Of a DNA stretch of 42,741 bases, positions 30,277-37,224 are shown piece by piece. Position numbers and translations under genes: made by a program. This DNA is from a virus. How positions within the stretch are numbered: position 1 is the first letter of the stretch; each line of letters opens with the position of its first letter. A model generated the notes under the pieces. It saw only the letters and a list, made by a program, of their open reading frames with translations. It ran no database searches and was not told the origin of the DNA. The stretch is taken from positions 1 through 42,741 of IMG/VR virus record IMGVR_UViG_3300008055_000280. One strand, written 5' to 3'.

Positions 30277-30509
30277 CTAGGGTGTATGAATTTACAGCTA
30301 CCAGTTTGGACTACGGACAGTTGCTAATTCGTTATGAATACAGTGAGCCTGATCCATCAGTAGGTCTTGACGAGACATATGACTGGTTTGCTTTTGAAGA
30401 AAACACTAAGAAAGATGTCACCTACGAACTTGACAGAGATGAGCAGAAGTACATCTTTAGACAAGTCAAGCAACATTACAAAGAAGTCTGTGAAGACTTT
30501 GGTCAATGA
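30273..30509 (+). CDS. Hypothetical acidic early protein, 78 aa
   Basis: ATG at 30273 overlaps the previous stop. The product begins MTRVYEFTATSLDYGQLLI, is acidic with many aromatic residues (WFAFEE), and ends with a charged helix (YIFRQVKQHYKEVCEDFGQ). No recognised family. It is the last gene before the second GC-rich island. Confidence 0.6.
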   Translation: MTRVYEFTATSLDYGQLLIRYEYSEPDPSVGLDETYDWFAFEENTKKDVTYELDRDEQKYIFRQVKQHYKEVCEDFGQ

Positions 30510-30666
30510 TGTCGCTCAACCCTGCAAGCCGAGATGCCAACCGCCAAGCGGCTTGGCATACGGCTGTGCCTGGGCTTCGCTCCCTATGGTAAGCGGGACT
30601 TGTCGTCTGCCCGCCTGAAGCGGGGGCAGCCGCCTTCGCCCTTTGTTCTTTAACTTGGAGAAAGTC
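30510..30666 (+). other. GC-rich non-coding hairpin island (island B)
   Basis: About 157 bp without a gene. A long hairpin spans 30534-30559: ATGCCAA with TTGGCAT outside and CCGC with GCGG inside, one bulged C, loop CAA. A second stem uses GCCCGC (30609-30614) with GCGGG from 30620. The element ends with CTTCGCCCTTT, an 11-mer also present in island A, and then TTGGAG before the next gene. Composition differs strongly from flanking DNA. It may be an inserted palindromic element or a structured leader RNA. Confidence 0.55.
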
Positions 30667-30861
30667 ATGGAATTAGATTTAGTTGATGAAATGGAATGGG
30701 AAGACAGTGACAAGATTGAAAAGCTGTCTTTAGAAGATGCTGCGTTGGAAGAACCTGCATTGGAAGAAGAAACACATCGTCATGGCAAAGTATTTCGTAA
30801 TGGAATTCATGCCTATTTGGATTGGTTCTACGATGGGTCAATAGAAAATGATGATTACTAA
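30667..30861 (+). CDS. Very acidic small protein, 64 aa
   Basis: ATG at 30667 with TTGGAG upstream. More than a third of residues are Glu or Asp, with repeats of LEE and the segment LEDAALEEPALEEETH. The C-terminal 25 residues have a folded look (GKVFRNGIHAYLDWFYDGS). DNA-mimic proteins are often this acidic, so inhibition of a host DNA-binding protein is possible; this is inference. Confidence 0.6.
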   Translation: MELDLVDEMEWEDSDKIEKLSLEDAALEEPALEEETHRHGKVFRNGIHAYLDWFYDGSIENDDY

Positions 30862-31006
30862 GCACTGGTTCATAGAATCAAATGACTATGACGATGTTCT
30901 GGTCAGCGTTAACATCGACACCCCCCTTGAAGAAGAAGGGGATAGCCACAAGCAATTGGAGCTATTCACAACTGAAGACCTCATGCTTGAAGATGTGAGT
31001 TATTAG
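30848..31006 (+). CDS. Small acidic protein, 52 aa
   Basis: ATG at 30848 (or 30851), overlapping the previous gene by 14 bp; TAG at 31004-31006. The product begins MMITKHWFIESNDYDD and is rich in Asp, Glu and Leu toward the end (LEDVSY). The ribosome site is weak, so translation is probably coupled. No family recognised. Confidence 0.5.
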   Translation: MMITKHWFIESNDYDDVLVSVNIDTPLEEEGDSHKQLELFTTEDLMLEDVSY

Positions 31007-31025
31007 TAACACAACGGAGATCAAA

Positions 31026-31550
31026 ATGCCTAATTGGTGTAATAACACAATGACTATTTCTCATCCAGATCCAAACATGATTGTCAAAGCACTAGATGCT
31101 TGGAACTCTGGTCAGTTTTTGCAAACACTTGTTCCTTGTCCACAGGATCTGATTGACACAGTTTCAGGATGTTTTGGAGATGAAGAAAAACAAAAAGCTT
31201 TAGAAAAAAAGCAAAAAGACAATTTTGAAAAGTATGGCTATCCAACATGGTGGGAATATTGTGTAGCTGAATGGGGAACTAAATGGGATGTGGGACACGA
31301 CCAATACAGAGATCCACCTATTCTTCATAACAATGGGTTTTCTGTTGCTTTTGAGAGTGCTTGGTCACCGCCTTGTGATGCTTATGCCAAACTTAAAGAA
31401 TTGGGCTACACCATAAAAGCTTATTACTACGAACCTGGATGTGATTTTTGTGGTCGATGGCTTGATGGTGAAGATGAATGCTACCAACTTTCTGCTGGCG
31501 ACATTCCAGAAGATATTGTTGAAGAAATGGCTATTGAATCAGTTGAGTAA
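31026..31550 (+). CDS. Api92-like protein (ferredoxin-like fold, YubB/DUF1281 relatives)
   Basis: 174 residues. The N-terminal PNWCNNTMTISHPD and the downstream WGTKWDVG with FESAWSPPCDAY are the recognisable signatures of the Api92-like/YubB family found in phages and plasmids. The C-terminal CDFCGRWLDGEDECY adds a cysteine-rich segment. The biochemical role of the family is not known. ATG has CGGAG about 6 nt upstream in a copy of the early ribosome-site motif. Confidence 0.78.
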   Translation: MPNWCNNTMTISHPDPNMIVKALDAWNSGQFLQTLVPCPQDLIDTVSGCFGDEEKQKALEKKQKDNFEKYGYPTWWEYCVAEWGTKWDVGHDQYRDPPILHNNGFSVAFESAWSPPCDAYAKLKELGYTIKAYYYEPGCDFCGRWLDGEDECYQLSAGDIPEDIVEEMAIESVE

Positions 31551-31570
31551 CAAACTTGAAAGGAAATTTT

Positions 31571-31678
31571 ATGTTTCGTGTATATCTTTCTCAATTCAAA
31601 CGATGGATCGAAAACGTTCCTGTTGAAGAAGCCTTAGTTTATAAAGAAGAAGGTTATCTTGTAGAACGTATGAACTAA
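31571..31678 (+). CDS. Microprotein, 35 aa
   Basis: ATG at 31571 with AAAGGAAATTTT directly upstream, a very good ribosome site. The product starts MFRVYLSQFKRWIENVP and is amphipathic, with a charged second half (EEALVYKEEGY). No family recognised. The strong site is the main evidence that it is real. Confidence 0.55.
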   Translation: MFRVYLSQFKRWIENVPVEEALVYKEEGYLVERMN

Positions 31679-31690
31679 CAGCATTCTTCT

Positions 31691-31715
31691 ACAGTACTTT
31701 CATAAAAAGTACTGT
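31691..31715. repeat. Perfect 10-bp inverted repeat
   Basis: ACAGTACTTT (31691-31700) pairs perfectly with AAAGTACTGT (31706-31715) across CATAA. It lies in the 68-bp gap before the 147-aa gene. There is no U-run behind it on the plus strand, so it is more likely an operator, RNase III site or mRNA-stabilising hairpin than a terminator. Confidence 0.6.
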
Positions 31716-31731
31716 GTAGGCAATGTTGCCG

Positions 31732-31743
31732 TAACTGGAGATC
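31732..31743 (+). promoter_or_regulatory. Repeated 12-nt ribosome-site element (copy 2)
   Basis: TAACTGGAGATC, identical to 29737-29748, lies 3 nt before the ATG of the 147-aa gene. It contains the GGAG ribosome site; the extended identity suggests a shared translational or regulatory signal. Confidence 0.55.
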
Positions 31744-31746
31744 AAT

Positions 31747-32190
31747 ATGGATGCAATGATGTCCACTTTGTACGCAGCAGCTACTGAAGCCTTGGTTTCA
31801 GAAACTTCTGCTACGAGTACGTTTGAGAAGATGATTCAGGTTGCTTTTACGCATAGCTCCATTGAGACTTTTGCTAAAGAAGTACGGGAGACTGAACGTC
31901 AGATCAAGAAAGAGTTTGAGATTGGTTCTATGCCTGGACCCTGGCGTTCTGCTAAGTCTGTCATCCACTCTGCTATGAAGCTCAGCCTTGGTTTGGTTGA
32001 CGACAATGGTGGGTTCTATGGTAAGACTTATCTCCAAAACAAAATCAAAGAGATGAAGACTGAAACAAAAGAAGATGTCACACCAGATGCTTATGTGAAC
32101 AAAATCTGTAAACTTCTAGCTGAAGTTCCAGAGCACATTGATGCAAAGAGTGTCCATCGTGAAGTACTTACGTTTATGAAAGGACTTTGA
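31747..32190 (+). CDS. Hypothetical protein upstream of the VWA/AAA+ pair, 147 aa
   Basis: Entirely helical by composition, starting MDAMMSTLYAAATEALVS. A central segment with PGPWRSAKSVIHSAMKLSLGL is followed by YGKTYLQNKIKEMKTETKED. No known domain. Its TGA directly abuts the ATG of the VWA gene, so the three genes (this, VWA, AAA+) look like one translationally linked unit and it may be a partner or substrate adaptor of that pair. Confidence 0.65.
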   Translation: MDAMMSTLYAAATEALVSETSATSTFEKMIQVAFTHSSIETFAKEVRETERQIKKEFEIGSMPGPWRSAKSVIHSAMKLSLGLVDDNGGFYGKTYLQNKIKEMKTETKEDVTPDAYVNKICKLLAEVPEHIDAKSVHREVLTFMKGL

Positions 32191-33954
32191 ATGCTGACTA
32201 AAAGCATTGAGGTAATGAAATATGTTAGGGCAAGTGCTGGCAGAGCCAATCTTGCTATAGCATTTGAGGATAGGAATGAGCCTAGACATGATGGTAAAAC
32301 TATCTATCTGCCTAGAATTACCTACCACACCACAGATTTAGAACTCAAACAACTACAAGCGTCTGTTGACCACGAGGTTGCACATGATCTGTACAGTTCG
32401 TTTGATGTTCTAAAAGACAAGAAACTTAATCCCAAAGGTCTATTGATGTTTGTTTGGAACTTCTTGGAAGATTCCAGAGTTAACAATATCGAAGCTAAGC
32501 AATATCTTGGCTTCAGAGAAAACTGGGATGAGTGTGCATCTGTTTTGATACAAAAGATTTTGGCTAAATCTAAACATGATGCCAAAACAATCTCAAAGAT
32601 AACCAAGGCTCTTATTTGTTGGGATGCTGCTGTATCAGCAAGTCACTTTCCAATGATAGAACTTATTGCAAGCAAGGTGACTCCCAACAAAAAGATTTTT
32701 GATGTTCTTAATAACTACACTGACCGTCTTGTGTCTTGTTATTCAATACTAGATAAAGAAGTAGGCACAAGAGCTACTTATGATTTAGCAGTTGACATCT
32801 TGAATGAGTTGGATGAAAAGTGCAAAGAAGAACTTAAAAACCCTGAAGAAGTTAAAAAAGACTCACCAAAAGAAACAAAAGTTAGTGGAGATGCGCCAAA
32901 AGAATCTTCAAAAGATGAGGGAGAAACTAAAACAAAAGAAGATGAATACAAGATCATCAAAGTTGAACTCACTGAAGAAGATTTAGCTGCGATGTCTTTA
33001 ACAATGCCCGAACACGGTGAAGAGATGGGCAAAGTAGGAATCAACTTTGATCCTGTCAAATGTGATGACGACTGGGACTTGACTGATTACAGCGAATTTG
33101 TCGTTGTCAACTATCCTAAAAATATTGGAGATGAAAGATACTTTCAATCTGCAAAAAAATTTCTTGAAGGATATGAAGAACAAGTTGGTTCTAAACTTAT
33201 TTCTCAAGAAAATTTTGCACAACAAGTTCGTAGACTAATCCAAATCAGAGCTAAAGTGCAAATGCAATATGGAACAAAAAAAGGCAAACTAGATCAATCT
33301 AGATTGTCTCGCATCTGTTTCAATGCTCCAGGTTTCAATGAGCGTGTTTTTAAGAACAAAATTGAAAACAAGTTGCTTGATGCTGCAATCACTGTTCTAG
33401 TTGATATGTCTGGATCAATGGGTGGTCAAAAAGTATTCAACGCTTTAGCTTCAACATTGTTGGTCAATGAAGTTTGTTCCACGCTAAACATTCCTCTAGA
33501 AATCATTGGTTTTACTGATGGCTACTCTAGTACCTTTGGTGGAATAAAACCAATTATGTATATTTACAAAAGTTTTTCTGATTTAAAAGTAAGTTCAGAT
33601 TCTTTACGTGAATATTTTGCATATAGTAGTAACCACATGAGTGGTAATCCTGATGGTGAAAACATTCTTTGGGCTTATGATCGTTTGGCTAAGCGTAAAG
33701 AAAGAAAAAAGTTATTGATAGTTATGTCTGATGGCAGTCCTGCTGCAAGTAAATCTTGTATGGGCATAGGAGAGTTCACACACAAAGTAATTGAAGAGAT
33801 AGAAGCTTCCAAGTCTGTAGACATCTATGGTCTAGGTTTGTGTAGCGACTCAGTGCAGTATTACTACAAAGCACATAGTGTGGTTAGTAAACCAGAAGAA
33901 ATCCCAAGTAAGTTGATTGAGTTAATAGAAAGGAAGATTGTCAATGGCAGCTAG
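32191..33954 (+). CDS. CobT-like VWA protein with N-terminal zincin-like motif
   Basis: 587 residues. The N-terminal domain has HEVAH (61-65) and, 27 residues on, FLEDSRVN (E93), the same order as in CobT-like proteins and reminiscent of a metallopeptidase site. Residues about 215-250 are a Lys/Glu-rich linker. The C-terminal VWA domain has the MIDAS DMSGS (405-409), then FTDGYSS and VMSDGSPA for metal coordination. Such VWA proteins work with a MoxR/CobS AAA+ ATPase, encoded next with an 11-bp overlap. No cobalamin genes are present, so a chaperone or remodelling role is more plausible than cobalt insertion. Confidence 0.82.
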   Translation: MLTKSIEVMKYVRASAGRANLAIAFEDRNEPRHDGKTIYLPRITYHTTDLELKQLQASVDHEVAHDLYSSFDVLKDKKLNPKGLLMFVWNFLEDSRVNNIEAKQYLGFRENWDECASVLIQKILAKSKHDAKTISKITKALICWDAAVSASHFPMIELIASKVTPNKKIFDVLNNYTDRLVSCYSILDKEVGTRATYDLAVDILNELDEKCKEELKNPEEVKKDSPKETKVSGDAPKESSKDEGETKTKEDEYKIIKVELTEEDLAAMSLTMPEHGEEMGKVGINFDPVKCDDDWDLTDYSEFVVVNYPKNIGDERYFQSAKKFLEGYEEQVGSKLISQENFAQQVRRLIQIRAKVQMQYGTKKGKLDQSRLSRICFNAPGFNERVFKNKIENKLLDAAITVLVDMSGSMGGQKVFNALASTLLVNEVCSTLNIPLEIIGFTDGYSSTFGGIKPIMYIYKSFSDLKVSSDSLREYFAYSSNHMSGNPDGENILWAYDRLAKRKERKKLLIVMSDGSPAASKSCMGIGEFTHKVIEEIEASKSVDIYGLGLCSDSVQYYYKAHSVVSKPEEIPSKLIELIERKIVNGS

Positions 33955-35083
33955 TGAAAAAATTGAAGATCTTGTTACCAAGGCTCTTAAAGAAGCATTG
34001 GACAAACGCAAGAAGTCTGAAGTGCTAATCAAAGAAGCTGAAAAGCTTATTAGTGATGTAGACATGCTCGACAAGATGGCTGGGAGTACTCCTCCAGCAG
34101 TAGCAACAAGTGCTGTCGGCAAAAAAGCTTTGGGATCAAATCAAGTTTGGTTGTCTAAGCTAATCAATGACTCATCAATTCCAACTGATGATGATTTTGG
34201 TGTTACAACATTCCACGACTACGATTGGGATGAGCGAGTTGCTTCATTTGTTCCTATGATCAACGAGCACTATGTTCTTGACAAAGAAATTGCAAGCAAC
34301 ATTCTGATGGCTTGGGAACTTAAAGAGAAAGTTCTTTGCTATGGTCCAACAGGTGCTGGCAAATCAACTACTATTGAACAGCTTTGTGCTCTTACTTGTC
34401 GTCCTTTTATCCGTGTAAATTGTACGGGTGACATGGACTCTTCTATGATCTTTGGTCAACTGACAGCCAAGGATGCATCAACAGTTTGGGTCGATGGTGT
34501 TGTAACAGATGCAGTTAAGTATGGTGCTGTGTTTGCTTGGGATGAGTGGGATGTAACTCCTCCAGAGATTTCTATGGGTCTGCAATGGCTCTTAGAAGAC
34601 GATGGCAAGCTTTTCTTGAAAGAAATGCCTGGTAGTACCAGAGATAAACAAATCGTGCCACACGAACATTTCAGAATCGTAGCTATTGGCAACACCCAAG
34701 GTCAAGGTGATGACACAGGTGCTCATGCAGGTACTAATGTTCAGAACTCAGCAACTCTTGATCGTTTTGGTACAGCAGTGTATGTGGACTACCTACACCC
34801 TCTAGTTGAGGAAAGGATGCTTAGAAATAAGTTTCCTGATACTGTGACTTCAAAGTCAGCTAAAGAGCTTATAAAGCTGGCTAACTTGATTCGTCAAGGT
34901 TACAAAGCCAGCCAGTTCAATTTGACTGTCTCTCCACGTTCTTTGTTTAGTATTTGTAGGAAGGTTTCTTCAGGGTGTTCTTTGAAGAAAGCTTTTACAT
35001 TGGTATACCTTAACAAGCTTAACGACACACAACGCAAAGTTGCTGATGAGTTGTTTAGCAAGGTCTACGGCAAAGACGCATAA
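33944..35083 (+). CDS. MoxR/CobS-type AAA+ ATPase
   Basis: 379 residues from ATG 33944, chosen for AAAGGAAG upstream. A charged N-terminal coiled coil (1-45) precedes the ATPase. It shows Walker A GPTGAGKS (134-141), Walker B AVFAWDE (195-201), sensor N250 in VAIGNTQG, and a likely arginine finger R274 in ATLDRFG. This is the CobS/MoxR branch, which forms rings and acts with VWA partners to remodel proteins or insert metals. The partner is the gene just upstream. A terminator-like hairpin follows its stop. Confidence 0.88.
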   Translation: MAASEKIEDLVTKALKEALDKRKKSEVLIKEAEKLISDVDMLDKMAGSTPPAVATSAVGKKALGSNQVWLSKLINDSSIPTDDDFGVTTFHDYDWDERVASFVPMINEHYVLDKEIASNILMAWELKEKVLCYGPTGAGKSTTIEQLCALTCRPFIRVNCTGDMDSSMIFGQLTAKDASTVWVDGVVTDAVKYGAVFAWDEWDVTPPEISMGLQWLLEDDGKLFLKEMPGSTRDKQIVPHEHFRIVAIGNTQGQGDDTGAHAGTNVQNSATLDRFGTAVYVDYLHPLVEERMLRNKFPDTVTSKSAKELIKLANLIRQGYKASQFNLTVSPRSLFSICRKVSSGCSLKKAFTLVYLNKLNDTQRKVADELFSKVYGKDA

Positions 35084-35100
35084 ACCAAAACTACAAAACC

Positions 35101-35131
35101 ATATAGCCTTTTTAGGAGGGCTATATATTTT
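35101..35131 (+). terminator. Terminator-like hairpin after the AAA+ gene
   Basis: ATATAGCC (35101-35108) pairs with GGCTATAT (35119-35126), followed by ATTTTG. The stem is AU-rich and the U-run short, so termination is probably partial. It separates the VWA/AAA+ unit from the replication genes. Confidence 0.55.
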
Positions 35132-35148
35132 GAGCTTTAAAAAACAAT

Positions 35149-35946
35149 ATGATTGATCGTAAACTAATCTTAGCTAATGCTCCATCTGCAACAGGAGATC
35201 AAATCCATGTCAACCACATTGGCTGCGAAGCAGGTGAAGACATTAAACGTAGACTATATGTCAAACGTACAGAAACAGGATTAGTAGCCTATTGTCACCA
35301 TTGCAATGAGTCTGGGTTTGTTTCAGATGGAAGTGGTAGATTGTCTACATGGGTCAACAAAAAAGAATCTAGCGCAGCTAGTAGCAACGAGAAACCTGTG
35401 CTTGCTTCTCTTGCGGTTGAAGGTAAGTTGTGGCTGCATAAGTATTACTGCAACACATCTGACAAAGTGTTTAGTGGCGTAGCAGGAGAGCGACACAAGG
35501 TAGCTCTTACACTGCATAACCCAGAACAACAGCCGATAGGCTGGCAAGTTAGGAATGTAGCGCCTAACGCTACACCAAAATACATAACATACTACATCGA
35601 CAACAACTCCAAAGGAGATGCAAGTTGGTTTCACAAAAGCAGTAAAACGCTAGTCATAACTGAAGACTACCTCAGTGCTTACAGAGTTCACAATGACACA
35701 GGCTTTAGTTCTGTGGCGTTACTAAGAACAATAGTCTCGGATAAAACACTAAGACAAATAGACGAACTCGAATTTGAGTACGTAGTTATTTGGCTTGATC
35801 CCGATGAGGCTGGTATAGAAGGAGCAACAAAAGCATACAAGAAACTAAACCACTTTCTTCCATCAAAAACAAAGCTTGTCTTGCTAGGCATAGACAAAGA
35901 ACCTAAACAATGCAGACCAGAAGAACTGGACAGCATACTTACCTAA
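35149..35946 (+). CDS. DNA primase, zinc-binding + TOPRIM (T7 gp4 primase-like)
   Basis: 265 residues. An N-terminal zinc module is suggested by H20/H23, C26 and the pair C49/C52 (CHHC). The TOPRIM core shows E170 in LVITEDYLSAY and D215-x-D217 in WLDPDEAG, the acidic residues that bind metal for RNA primer synthesis. Unlike T7 gp4 it is not fused to the helicase; the helicase is the next gene. No obvious ribosome site precedes the ATG, which lies just after the preceding terminator-like hairpin. Confidence 0.82.
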   Translation: MIDRKLILANAPSATGDQIHVNHIGCEAGEDIKRRLYVKRTETGLVAYCHHCNESGFVSDGSGRLSTWVNKKESSAASSNEKPVLASLAVEGKLWLHKYYCNTSDKVFSGVAGERHKVALTLHNPEQQPIGWQVRNVAPNATPKYITYYIDNNSKGDASWFHKSSKTLVITEDYLSAYRVHNDTGFSSVALLRTIVSDKTLRQIDELEFEYVVIWLDPDEAGIEGATKAYKKLNHFLPSKTKLVLLGIDKEPKQCRPEELDSILT

Positions 35947-35955
35947 AGGACATAG

Positions 35956-37221
35956 ATGGACTATGACGTTCTCTATCTTTGCGCTAAAAGCAAAGAGAGC
36001 TTGATGAAATACAGGCGGTATATCAAACCGCATGTAGTGACCAAAGAAACTAACATCATTCTTGATGGTATGGATAAATACTACAAGACGTTTCCAGGTG
36101 TTACAACTTTCAATTGGTCTTCTTTCACTGCATATCTGATAGCAGATCAAAGCAAACGACTAACTGATGATTCTATTGTCAAGCTACGGATGACTCTCAC
36201 AAAAGCAAAAGACTTTGAGCCACATCATGCACACGAAGAAGTGATCAAAACTCTTATTGAGCTAGATTACTTAGCACTAATCATGGAAGAATGTGAGAAG
36301 GTCAAAGAAGGTTCTAGTGACCTTGAACATGTGCATATCCTAGCAACCAATGCGTTAAAAGATGTGGAGAGATACATTGAAAAAGATGAATTGTTTGTCT
36401 CGGCTGACCTTAGTGCTATTGCTGATCGAATCACTAGTTCTGGCTATGAGTGGAGACTTGATGCTCTCAATCGTTCTCTTGGTCCTCTCAGGACAGGCAA
36501 TTTTATTATTGTTGCTGCACGAGTCGAAGTAGGTAAGACAACGTTTCTAGCAAGCGAAGTAAGCTACCTAGCACAACAACTGCCTATAGATAGACCTGTT
36601 GTATGGGTTAACAACGAAGAAGAATCTTCTGTTGTGTTCTTTAGGATTGTTCAGGCTGCTCTTGGTCAAGAATCTAAAGTAATTATTGCTTGCTCTAAAT
36701 CAGCAATGGAAGCCTATACAACATTGATGGGTGGAAACAAAGACAAGATACGTGTTACTAAAGACATGAATCATATTCGTGACTTAGAAACATTGTTTCG
36801 AGAAATCAATCCAGGTTTGATTGTGTTTGACCAGCTAGATAAAGTAGATGGCTTTAACAAATCTGACGAGCGTGAGGACATCAAACTTGGCAAGATCTAC
36901 AAATGGGCACGGGAACTTGCAAGAACCTATGGCCCAGTTATTGCTGCTTCACAGTTAAGCGCAACAGCAGTGGATATGAAAGATCCTCCGTTTATTGGTT
37001 TAGATGCTCTTCGTGGCTCTAAGACTGACAAACCAGGTGAAGCTGATGCTGTGATCACACTAGGCAAGTACAAAGACCCAAAGACACCAGAAGAAGAAAT
37101 GATTCGCACAATCAATGTTCCTAAGAACAAGCTTCCAGGTGGAGGATCAAAGCACATGGAGTCACAACGGCATGGGCAGTATCTTGTAACCATTGATCCA
37201 ATTAGAGCAAGATTTGAGTAA
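35956..37221 (+). CDS. Replicative DNA helicase (RecA-fold, DnaB/T7 gp4-like)
   Basis: 421 residues, AAAGGA upstream of the ATG. The N-terminal 150 residues are helical. The RecA-like core has Walker A ARVEVGKT (188-195), in which the usual first Gly is Ala, then NNEEESSVV, and Walker B LIVFDQLD (288-295, D292). A later stretch VIAASQLSATA followed by RGSKTDKPGEADAVI matches the family's DNA-contact loop and motif 4 region. It should unwind the template ahead of the polymerase, with the primase encoded just before. The Walker A change is worth noting but common in this group. Confidence 0.85.
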   Translation: MDYDVLYLCAKSKESLMKYRRYIKPHVVTKETNIILDGMDKYYKTFPGVTTFNWSSFTAYLIADQSKRLTDDSIVKLRMTLTKAKDFEPHHAHEEVIKTLIELDYLALIMEECEKVKEGSSDLEHVHILATNALKDVERYIEKDELFVSADLSAIADRITSSGYEWRLDALNRSLGPLRTGNFIIVAARVEVGKTTFLASEVSYLAQQLPIDRPVVWVNNEEESSVVFFRIVQAALGQESKVIIACSKSAMEAYTTLMGGNKDKIRVTKDMNHIRDLETLFREINPGLIVFDQLDKVDGFNKSDEREDIKLGKIYKWARELARTYGPVIAASQLSATAVDMKDPPFIGLDALRGSKTDKPGEADAVITLGKYKDPKTPEEEMIRTINVPKNKLPGGGSKHMESQRHGQYLVTIDPIRARFE

Positions 37222-37224
37222 ACC

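Noticed and set aside
30367-30618. A frame crossing the end of the 78-aa gene into island B
   Set aside because: Overlaps a better supported gene in another frame and has no ribosome site.
32191-35083. Cobalamin biosynthesis (cobT/cobS) as the literal function of the VWA/AAA+ pair
   Set aside because: No other cobalamin gene is present and MoxR-VWA pairs have wider chaperone roles; I kept only the family call.
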